NCBI GenBank assembly: GCA_937884735.1
Contig: CAKZYI010000414.1
Coordinates: 1 to 8,021, forward strand
Direction: 5' to 3'
DNA: 8,021 nucleotides
Source of the DNA: an uncultured Pleurocapsa sp.
Lineage (GTDB): Bacteria > Cyanobacteriota > Cyanobacteriia > Cyanobacteriales > Xenococcaceae
Position numbers and translations under genes: made by a program. Within the stretch, counting starts at the first letter, position 1; every line of letters starts with the position of its first letter. Below, one piece after another: positions 1 through 5,127 of this stretch. A model generated the notes under the pieces. It was not told the origin of the DNA and did not search any database. It was given only the letters and a program-made list of their open reading frames with translations.

Positions 1-116
1 AATTTTTGTCCAAACCATAATAAACTTCACAATTTTAATAATAGATTCATAATCTGAATTCATTATTAGGGAGTCTGGAAATTAAACAGTTTTTAGATTA
101 ACAAATATGTATTATG

Positions 117-124
117 GCGATCGC
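117..124. repeat. HIP1 octamer palindrome
   Basis: GCGATCGC, the highly iterated palindrome abundant in many cyanobacterial genomes. It supports a cyanobacterial origin. Its role is not settled. Confidence 0.85.
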
Positions 125-172
125 GTAGATCAATTCAAGATTACTGAATGAATATCGTTTACTAATCCCAAG

Positions 173-200
173 TTGACGTGTTTGTATAATTCAATACTGT
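173..200 (+). promoter_or_regulatory. Candidate gnd promoter (-35/-10)
   Basis: TTGACG at 173-178 matches five of six bases of the sigma-70 -35 box and is followed after 16 bases by TACTGT at 195-200, which fits the loose TAnnnT -10 box. A perfect TATAAT lies at 185-190 but is only 6 bases after TTGACG and has no -35 box at the right distance of its own. Transcription starting near 207 would give a leader of about 150 bases. This is pattern matching only. Confidence 0.35.
184..197. promoter_or_regulatory. NtcA-like site GTA-N8-TAC upstream of gnd
   Basis: The bases 184-197 read GTAT, six bases, then ATAC, which fits the GTA-N8-TAC core bound by the nitrogen regulator NtcA. In Synechocystis the oxidative pentose phosphate genes, including gnd, are known to be under SigE, itself an NtcA target, so a nitrogen link is plausible. 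The site overlaps the candidate -10 box rather than sitting about 22 bases upstream of one, which would suit repression more than activation. The core is short and can occur by chance. Confidence 0.3.
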
Positions 201-221
201 TTATTAAGCAAATTCTTTACA

Positions 222-240
222 CAGCAGCTTCTAACTGCTG
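222..240 (+). other. Short hairpin in the gnd leader
   Basis: CAGCAG at 222-227 pairs perfectly with CTGCTG at 235-240 around a 7-base loop. It is followed by A residues, not a T tract, so it is not an intrinsic terminator for rightward transcription. It may be an RNA structure in the leader or chance. Confidence 0.3.
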
Positions 241-354
241 AAAAATCGAAGAGTTAATTAAGGAACGAAGTTGAACTAGATAAACTAAGCTAGCCTTTTT
301 TTAGATTGTTATTTTTCCAGTCAAACCAGCAAGAATCAGGGCAAGTTAAATACT

Positions 355-1809
355 ATGGCAAAAAGAACTTTTGGTGTAATTGGTTTAGCCGTAATGGGTG
401 AAAATCTCGCTCTCAATGTAGAAAGTCGCGGTTTTCCTATTGCTGTATACAATCGTACTGCTGCTAAAACTGAAAAATTCATGGCAGAAAGAGCGCAGGG
501 TAAAGATATCAAAGCAGCATATTCTCTTGAAGAATTTGTTCAGACTTTAGAATGCCCTCGCAACATTCTGGTAATGGTTAAAGCTGGCAAACCCGTAGAT
601 GCGGTAATAGAACAACTAAAACCACTGCTAGATAAAGGCGATACCATCATTGATGGTGGTAACTCTCTTTATGAAGATACAGAAAGACGTACCAAAGATT
701 TGGAATCAACTGGACTAGGTTTTGTGGGTATGGGAGTTAGCGGCGGTGAAGAAGGCGCGCTCAATGGTCCTAGCCTAATGCCTGGAGGTACAGAAACAGG
801 TTATCGAGATTTAGAGCCAATTTTGACAAAAATTGCAGCCCAAGTTGATGATGGTCCTTGCGTTACCTATATTGGCCCTGGTGGTGCTGGTCACTATGTC
901 AAAATGGTACACAATGGTATTGAGTATGGGGATATGCAGTTGATTGCAGAAGCCTATGACTTAATGAAAAATACTTTAGACCTATCTGGGGATGAATTAG
1001 AAAAAGTATTTAGCGAGTGGAATCATACAGACGAACTAAATTCTTTTTTGATCGAAATTACTGCTGATATATTTAGCAATAACGATCCTAAAACCAACAA
1101 GCCTCTAGTTGATTCTATCTTAGATGCTGCGGGACAAAAAGGAACAGGACGTTGGACTGTAGTAAGTTCTCTAGAACTTGGTGTACCGATTCCAACTATC
1201 TATGCTGCGGTCAATGCTCGTGTAATGTCAGCATACAAAGATGAAAGAGTTGCTGCATCAAAAGAAATTAGCGCACCTGCTCCCAATTATAAAGGAGATA
1301 AGCAAGAGTTTATCAACAAAGTTAGAGATGCTTTATATTGCTCCAAAATGTGTTCCTATGCTCAAGGAATGGCATTGTTAAGCAAAGCATCAAGTGAATT
1401 TGGATTTAACCTGGATTTGGCAGAAATAGCCCGTATTTGGAAGGGAGGCTGCATTATTCAGGCTGGTTTCCTAGATAAAATCAAGAAAGCATTTAACGAA
1501 AATCCTAATTTATCCAATCTTTTACTGGCACCCGAATTTAAACAGTCGATTTTAGATCGTCAGGCTGCATGGCGAGAAGTTTTATCCATAGCTAATCAAT
1601 CAGGTATTGCTGTACCTGCATTTAGTTCTTCTTTAGATTATTTTGATAGCTATCGCCGAGCTAGCCTACCTCAAAATTTGACTCAAGCCCAAAGAGATTA
1701 CTTTGGCGCGCATACTTACGAGCGAGTAGACCGTCCCAGAGGGGAATTTTCCCACACTGAATGGACAAAAGTTGCCGAGAAGTCTTTGCAAACTGGTACT
1801 ACTGACTAA
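355..1809 (+). CDS. gnd: 6-phosphogluconate dehydrogenase, decarboxylating
   Basis: This enzyme oxidatively decarboxylates 6-phosphogluconate to ribulose 5-phosphate with NADP+, the second NADPH-yielding step of the oxidative pentose phosphate pathway; it is a soluble cytoplasmic homodimer. The protein has 484 residues, a normal bacterial length. An N-terminal Rossmann domain carries GLAVMG (10-15) and the NADP-selecting NRT (33-35). VMVKAGKPVD (73-82), GGNS (101-104) and SGGEEGA (129-135) line the substrate site. The family signature HYVKMVHNGIEYGDMQ (180-195) holds the catalytic Lys183 and Glu190. The C-terminal tail contributes Arg447 and His453 (RDYFGAH), which in this family reach into the partner subunit. 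The ATG at 355 gives the typical start MAKRTFGVIG; upstream AGGG is a weak, rather distant ribosome site. It appears monocistronic and converges on ndhO. No key residue is missing. In cyanobacteria this pathway supplies NADPH in the dark. Confidence 0.97.
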   Translation: MAKRTFGVIGLAVMGENLALNVESRGFPIAVYNRTAAKTEKFMAERAQGKDIKAAYSLEEFVQTLECPRNILVMVKAGKPVDAVIEQLKPLLDKGDTIIDGGNSLYEDTERRTKDLESTGLGFVGMGVSGGEEGALNGPSLMPGGTETGYRDLEPILTKIAAQVDDGPCVTYIGPGGAGHYVKMVHNGIEYGDMQLIAEAYDLMKNTLDLSGDELEKVFSEWNHTDELNSFLIEITADIFSNNDPKTNKPLVDSILDAAGQKGTGRWTVVSSLELGVPIPTIYAAVNARVMSAYKDERVAASKEISAPAPNYKGDKQEFINKVRDALYCSKMCSYAQGMALLSKASSEFGFNLDLAEIARIWKGGCIIQAGFLDKIKKAFNENPNLSNLLLAPEFKQSILDRQAAWREVLSIANQSGIAVPAFSSSLDYFDSYRRASLPQNLTQAQRDYFGAHTYERVDRPRGEFSHTEWTKVAEKSLQTGTTD

Positions 1810-1829
1810 GATGTGAAGTAGCAAAATAG

Positions 1830-1862
1830 TGGGGTATTTGGGGTAGTGGGGTAATTTACCTC
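1830..1862. repeat. Three TGGGGTA units with small hairpin between convergent genes
   Basis: TGGGGTA occurs at 1830-1836, 1839-1845 and 1847-1853. The last unit can also fold: GGGGTA (1848-1853) pairs with TACCTC (1857-1862) with one G-T wobble and a 3-base loop. No T tract follows, so this is at best a weak terminator between gnd and ndhO. The downstream bases to about 1885 are pyrimidine-rich on this strand, so G-runs switch to the other strand there. Confidence 0.4.
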
Positions 1863-1902
1863 TCTATCTCCTCCACCTTCCCCGCCTTTTCTGTTTAGCT
1901 TC

Positions 1903-2118
1903 CTATTTGGCTTCTTCTAGCTGATCCAAACGCAACCAAACATTGGGAGTAGGAACATAAAATTGCACTAGAGCATAGTCATCATTCACATCTAAAATTT
2001 CTCCTTTGCTATCAAACAAATAAGAAGGAAGACGCACATCGCTAGCTTTAGCTTCCATACTGCCTTCTAGCTGTTCTTTAACTACACGAACTAAAGTTCC
2101 TTTTTTCATACCTGCCAT
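1903..2118 (-). CDS. ndhO: NAD(P)H-quinone oxidoreductase (NDH-1) subunit O
   Basis: NdhO is a small peripheral subunit of the cyanobacterial/plastid NDH-1 complex, on the cytoplasmic side of the thylakoid membrane near the ferredoxin-docking region; the complex drives cyclic electron flow around photosystem I, respiration and CO2 uptake. The 71-residue length is typical. Recognisable features are KKGTLVRVVKEQLEGS near the N-terminus, a central RLPSYLF followed by GEILDV, and the conserved C-terminal PTPNVWLRLDQLEE (56-69), hallmark of the family. There are no membrane segments. The ATG at 2118 gives MAGMKKG; a second in-frame ATG (residue 4) is preceded by AGG and could be used instead. The stop is TAG. 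It lies 43 bases downstream of the alpha/beta hydrolase on the same strand and may be co-transcribed with it. No strong ribosome site precedes the first ATG. Confidence 0.93.
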   Translation of the reverse strand: MAGMKKGTLVRVVKEQLEGSMEAKASDVRLPSYLFDSKGEILDVNDDYALVQFYVPTPNVWLRLDQLEEAK

Positions 2119-2161
2119 AATTATTAAAATCTACTTACTGTATTGATAATTTCAGTTTTAA

Positions 2162-3106
2162 TTATATAGACTCTAACCACTCTAGCAGCAGAGAATTAAA
2201 CTGTTCTGGATATTCATCATGGGGACAATGACCAGCATTTTCTAGCTCGATTAGCTTCAATAAAGGATTGAGTGATGCGATCGCTTTTGCCTGATTGGGA
2301 GGTATCATTTTATCTTGTAGACCCCAAATCAATAGTATCGGAACATCTATCTGAGGCAGCAAATTTTTGACAGAGTTGGCAAAGCTAGCTTTTCTGACAC
2401 TACGAGACAGTCTAACCAAAGTTTGCCCCGAACCCTCGTCATAAGCAGGACTAGATAAAATCTCTACTAACTCATCAGTTACGGCTTCTTTGTTGGGATA
2501 GGCTAATCCAGCCCAACGACGTATTAGATTGGGTTTTCTAACTATTTTGAGAATATTCTTAATTAAAATAGGCGAAGCTACCAAATTTTCTAACGTTGCA
2601 ACCAAAGGTCTTGCCCAAGGGGGTAATATATTTTCTCTTACCGATACATCAGGCAAACTCAGCATAACCAACCCCCTAACCATCTCTGGATAGACAGCAG
2701 TTGCATTCAAGCAAACCAACGAGCCAATAGAATTTCCTACCAAGATAACAGGAGTCCCAACAAAAGTTTGCCAGAAATCATGAACTTGTTCTGTCCATAA
2801 AGCTGCACTATATTCCACATCTGCTTTTCTAGATGCGCCAAACCCCAACAAATCTAAAGCATAAACATTGTGGTTTTCAGCAATTACTGGTAGATTATTG
2901 CGCCAGTGTTCGATACTCGCCCCAAAACCATGAATAAATATTACAGGAGGATCGCTGCCCTCACTGCTGGTTCTCAAATAACTATATCGCGTCTGCCATC
3001 CTCGCCAAATCCAATCCCGTTGATTGCCAATACGCTTTTGCCAAGGTCGATTTGTAGTCAAATTTTTACTTAAAAAATATTTACATACTATACTTTTGTT
3101 ACTCAA
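2162..3106 (-). CDS. Alpha/beta fold hydrolase, pheophytinase/chlorophyll dephytylase-like
   Basis: A 314-residue serine hydrolase of the alpha/beta fold. The oxyanion-loop motif HGFG is at 59-62, the nucleophile elbow GNSIGS at 124-129 (Ser126), the acid is probably Asp265 in WGLQDKMIP, and the catalytic His293 sits in GHCPHDEYPEQ. From family knowledge, GNS at the elbow and GHCPHDE at the histidine are shared with plant pheophytinase and chlorophyll dephytylase, which cleave the phytol ester of chlorophyll pigments; the DWIWRGWQTRYSY segment (31-43) before the domain also fits. The actual substrate here is inference. No transmembrane segment or signal peptide is seen. The start is uncertain: there is no ATG until after the nucleophile, so the 3106 TTG or an in-frame TTG at 3061 must be used, neither with a clear ribosome site. 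It lies upstream of ndhO (43-base gap) and diverges from infC. Confidence 0.8.
   Translation of the reverse strand: MSNKSIVCKYFLSKNLTTNRPWQKRIGNQRDWIWRGWQTRYSYLRTSSEGSDPPVIFIHGFGASIEHWRNNLPVIAENHNVYALDLLGFGASRKADVEYSAALWTEQVHDFWQTFVGTPVILVGNSIGSLVCLNATAVYPEMVRGLVMLSLPDVSVRENILPPWARPLVATLENLVASPILIKNILKIVRKPNLIRRWAGLAYPNKEAVTDELVEILSSPAYDEGSGQTLVRLSRSVRKASFANSVKNLLPQIDVPILLIWGLQDKMIPPNQAKAIASLNPLLKLIELENAGHCPHDEYPEQFNSLLLEWLESI
2277..2284. repeat. HIP1 octamer palindrome
   Basis: GCGATCGC inside the alpha/beta hydrolase gene, reading as coding sequence there. Same element as at 117-124. Confidence 0.85.
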
Positions 3107-3279
3107 AGTATATATATTGCTAGTTTATTGTCTAAGCTTAGTATGAATTAAAATAGAAAATATAGTTAACTTAATATTCTATTAATAACAAGATAGATAA
3201 AATGGTCGAGTAAGGTAAAATCTTGATCATTTTAAATTTTCAGCTCAAAACAATACTAATACAAAAGGAAAGAAACAAT
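3107..3279. other. Divergent intergenic region, hydrolase / infC
   Basis: This very AT-rich spacer must hold promoters for both the leftward hydrolase and rightward infC. Rightward -10-like TAAAAT hexamers occur at 3149-3154, 3198-3203 and 3216-3221, but none has a good -35 box; TTGTCT at 3128-3133 is 15 bases before the first. If infC starts at 3280, the 3216 box would give a leader of roughly 50 bases. I cannot choose among them. Confidence 0.4.
3265..3272 (+). promoter_or_regulatory. Shine-Dalgarno sequence that decides the infC start
   Basis: AAGGAAAG matches the AAGGA part of the anti-Shine-Dalgarno complement. It ends 7 bases before an in-frame ACG (3280) and 13 bases before an in-frame GTG (3286). 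The first spacing is near optimal; the second is long. A competing TAAGG at 3211-3215 precedes the far-upstream TTG at 3223, but at a short aligned spacing. Confidence 0.5.
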
Positions 3280-3822
3280 ACGCCTGTGAGAGATAGAAGA
3301 CGCAGTAACAACAGTCGCGATCTAACCAAAACTAACGAAAGAATTCGCTTCCCCGAAATTCGTGTTATCGACTCTGAAGGTGAGCAGTTGGGTATTATAA
3401 CTCCCAAAGAAGCTCTGACCATAGCTCAAGAAAAAGGCTTAGATTTGGTCTTAGTCAGCGAAACCGCCAAGCCACCAGTCTGCAAAATTATGGACTATGG
3501 AAAGTACAAATACGAGCAAGATAAAAAGCAGAAAGAAGCGAAGAAAAAGCAGCATAATGCTGACGTTAAAGAAGTTAAAATGCGCTATAAAATCGAAGAA
3601 CACGATTACAATGTGCGCGTCAAAAATGCTCAACGTTTCTTGAAATCTGGTGATAAAGTAAAGGCTACCATCAGCTTTAGAGGTCGAGAAATTCAACACT
3701 CAAGATTAGCCGAAGACTTATTGCGCCGCATGGCAAAAGACCTAGAAGACTATGCTGAAGTTCAGCAATTTCCCAAGCGGGAAGGACGTAACATGATGAT
3801 GATGTTGTCTCCCAAAAAATAA
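3280..3822 (+). CDS. infC: Translation initiation factor IF-3 (non-ATG start)
   Basis: IF-3 binds the 30S ribosomal subunit, blocks 50S joining and checks the initiator codon-anticodon match. The N-domain includes RDLTKTNERIRFPEIRVID and the family signature KPPVCKIMDYGKYKYE (codons 64-79 from the start given here); a lysine-rich linker follows, then a C-domain from KEVKMRYKIEEHDYN to the terminal GRNMMMMLSPKK. From 3280 the protein has 180 residues, the usual cyanobacterial size. There is no ATG: possible starts are TTG 3223 (199 residues, adding a hydrophobic stretch unlike known IF-3), ACG 3280 and GTG 3286 (178 residues). I prefer ACG because of its ribosome site and because as I recall homologues begin Met-Pro-Val, matching the ACG-Pro-Val here. 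Enterobacterial infC uses AUU for autoregulation, so a rare start has precedent. rpmI and rplT do not follow; a terminator does. Product certain, start uncertain. Confidence 0.93.
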   Translation, partial: TPVRDRRRSNNSRDLTKTNERIRFPEIRVIDSEGEQLGIITPKEALTIAQEKGLDLVLVSETAKPPVCKIMDYGKYKYEQDKKQKEAKKKQHNADVKEVKMRYKIEEHDYNVRVKNAQRFLKSGDKVKATISFRGREIQHSRLAEDLLRRMAKDLEDYAEVQQFPKREGRNMMMMLSPKK

Positions 3823-3838
3823 TCAGTTTTAAAATATC

Positions 3839-3873
3839 AAAAAAAGAAGGGCAATATTGCTCTTCTTTTTTTT
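3839..3873 (+). terminator. Intrinsic terminator of infC
   Basis: An almost perfect palindrome centred at 3855/3856: A-tract, GAAGGGCAAT, then ATTGCTCTTC and a run of nine T. The arms pair over up to 17 bp with one G-T wobble; the hairpin tip is within CAATATTG. It begins 16 bases after the infC stop. The A-tract on the left arm means it could also work leftward. Confidence 0.88.
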
Positions 3874-3934
3874 GTTTGAAATATCAGGTTTGTTATTTTA
3901 CTATTGTCGAGGAGGCGATTAATTTCTAAGTAAG

Positions 3935-3994
3935 ATGGATAAATTGCCAAAATTCCCAGCTTACGCCACAGAAGTAGAACAACATCGTTGTTAA
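3935..3994 (+). other. Possible short upstream ORF (19 codons) before the fucose synthase gene
   Basis: ATG at 3935 opens a 19-codon frame (MDKLPKFPAYATEVEQHRC) ending with TAA at 3992, in the same frame as the following gene, whose ATG is 33 bases further on. GGAGG at 3911-3915 is about 19 bases upstream, too far for a normal ribosome site. It could be a leader peptide, a remnant of a longer N-terminus, or chance; I recognise no family. Confidence 0.2.
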
Positions 3995-4027
3995 ATTAAG
4001 CGTTGCATAATTACATCACTCTTGAAT

Positions 4028-4966
4028 ATGTTAGATCTACAAGACAAAAGAATTCTGGTCACAGGCGGTAACGGTTTTTTAGGCAAACAGGTTGTCAACC
4101 AATTATGTAAAGCTGGAGCAACTATAGATAAAATTAGCACACCGCGATCGCGAGAGCGAGATTTATGGAAATGGGAAAATTGCCAGCAAGCTGTAAAAGA
4201 GCAGGATGTAGTCATTCATCTGGCTGCTCATGTAGGAGGAATTGGCTTAAACCGAGAAAAGCCAGCAGAATTATTTTATGACAACCTCATGATGGGTACT
4301 CAGCTAATTCATGCAGCCTATCAAGAAGGTGTAAAAAAATTTGTTTGTGTGGGAACTATTTGCGCCTACCCTAAGTTTACCCCTGTTCCCTTTAGAGAAG
4401 ACGATTTGTGGAATGGTTATCCAGAGGAAACCAATGCTCCTTATGGTATTGCCAAAAAAGCACTATTGGTTCAGCTAGAAGCCTATCGTCAACAGTACGG
4501 TTTCAACGGAATTTACTTGCTACCCGTAAATTTATATGGTCCTGAAGACAATTTCGATCCTCGTAGTTCCCATGTAATTCCTGCTCTGATTCACAAAGTT
4601 CATGAAGCTCAACAAAGAGGCGACCAAGAATTACCTGCTTGGGGAGATGGTAGCCCTACTCGCGAATTTTTATACTCTACTGATGCAGCAATAGGAATCG
4701 TCACCGCAGCTCAGAAATATGATAAATCTGACCCAGTCAACTTAGGCACTAATCAAGAAATTTCCATCAAAGATTTAGTAGAAACTATTTGCGAATTGAT
4801 GGAATTTGAAGGCAAAATTGTCTGGCAAACAGACCAACCCAATGGTCAACCCCGTCGTTGCCTAGATACCCAAAGAGCAAAAGAAGAATTTGGCTTTGTG
4901 GCACAAACTGAGTTTCGCCAAGGCTTAAAGAATACGATTGATTGGTATCGCCACCACGCTGAATAA
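4028..4966 (+). CDS. fcl: GDP-L-fucose synthase (NAD-dependent epimerase/reductase)
   Basis: The family converts GDP-4-keto-6-deoxymannose to GDP-L-fucose by 3,5-epimerisation and NADPH-dependent reduction, supplying fucose for surface polysaccharide. This is an extended short-chain dehydrogenase. Counting from the ATG at 4028 (312 residues): GGNGFLG for dinucleotide binding at 13-19, HLAAHVGGI at 65-73, the catalytic segment VGTICAYPK (Thr110, Cys112), the YGIAK Tyr/Lys pair (Tyr139, Lys143), and His182 in SSHVIPA, matching the Ser/Tyr/Lys and Cys/His pairs of the E. coli enzyme (Thr replaces Ser). LYGPEDNFDP and the C-terminal GDGSPTREFLY are substrate-lobe motifs of the family. A TTG two codons earlier is the alternative start. 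The ribosome site is weak. GDP-mannose 4,6-dehydratase (gmd), often adjacent, is not in the window. A related GDP-sugar epimerase/reductase remains possible. Confidence 0.88.
   Translation: MLDLQDKRILVTGGNGFLGKQVVNQLCKAGATIDKISTPRSRERDLWKWENCQQAVKEQDVVIHLAAHVGGIGLNREKPAELFYDNLMMGTQLIHAAYQEGVKKFVCVGTICAYPKFTPVPFREDDLWNGYPEETNAPYGIAKKALLVQLEAYRQQYGFNGIYLLPVNLYGPEDNFDPRSSHVIPALIHKVHEAQQRGDQELPAWGDGSPTREFLYSTDAAIGIVTAAQKYDKSDPVNLGTNQEISIKDLVETICELMEFEGKIVWQTDQPNGQPRRCLDTQRAKEEFGFVAQTEFRQGLKNTIDWYRHHAE
4144..4151. repeat. HIP1 octamer palindrome
   Basis: GCGATCGC inside the fucose synthase gene, where it encodes part of the TPRSRERD segment. Third copy in the window. Confidence 0.85.
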
Positions 4967-4972
4967 ACTAGT

Positions 4973-5001
4973 GGTTAGTAGTTAGTAATTGGCTGCTAAC
5001 C
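4973..5001 (+). terminator. Possible weak terminator hairpin after fcl
   Basis: GGTTAGTAG (4973-4981) pairs with CTGCTAACC (4993-5001) over 9 bp including one wobble, with an 11-base loop, six bases after the fcl stop. The arm contains a GTTAGTA direct repeat. There is no T tract, so termination efficiency is doubtful. Confidence 0.35.
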
Positions 5002-5077
5002 CCGAAGTAATTCTCTAGTCTAAGTTCAAATTAATATTTCTCGACGATCCCCCTATCGCCTGTACCCCACCCACCCT

Positions 5078-5083
5078 TATAAT
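5078..5083 (+). promoter_or_regulatory. Candidate -10 box for glgA
   Basis: A perfect TATAAT lies 44 bases before the glgA ATG. No recognisable -35 box is seen about 17 bases upstream, in the C-rich stretch near 5048-5076, so an activator or another sigma factor would be needed. Transcription would start near 5090, leaving a leader of roughly 38 bases. Confidence 0.4.
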
Positions 5084-5127
5084 CACACAGGAAGCTAAAG
5101 TAAGAATCGAGAGCCTCAATAAACTAA

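Larger units (their letters stand above)
1..354. other. Intergenic region upstream of gnd
   Basis: No credible gene is seen in these 354 AT-rich bases; the longest notable open frame from an ATG near 107 codes only 14 residues. The stretch holds a sequence resembling a transposon end at 1-15, a small 5-bp hairpin (AGATT/AATCT, 43-55), a HIP1 octamer at 117-124, a candidate promoter with an overlapping NtcA-like palindrome at 173-200, and a 6-bp hairpin at 222-240. The gene to the left of the window is not visible, so part of this region may belong to it. Confidence 0.7.

Noticed and set aside
107..151. 14-codon frame MYYGDRVDQFKITE upstream of gnd
   Set aside because: Very short, no ribosome site, and it includes the HIP1 octamer; chance is the simpler explanation.
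222..240. CAGCAG/CTGCTG hairpin as a terminator of a gene to the left
   Set aside because: It is followed by A residues rather than T, so it lacks the defining part of an intrinsic terminator in the rightward direction.
3240..3699. Minus-strand open frames of 60 and 82 codons opposite infC
   Set aside because: They lie antisense within the well-conserved IF-3 gene, and their composition is what the lysine-rich coding strand gives in reverse. No family is recognisable.
3991..4215. Minus-strand 74-codon open frame opposite the start of the fucose synthase gene
   Set aside because: It is antisense to the Rossmann-fold coding sequence and has no independent support.
4022..4966. Polysaccharide biosynthesis cluster centred on the fucose synthase
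   Set aside because: No glycosyltransferase, gmd or export gene is adjacent; glgA downstream makes glycogen and has its own spacer and -10 box.
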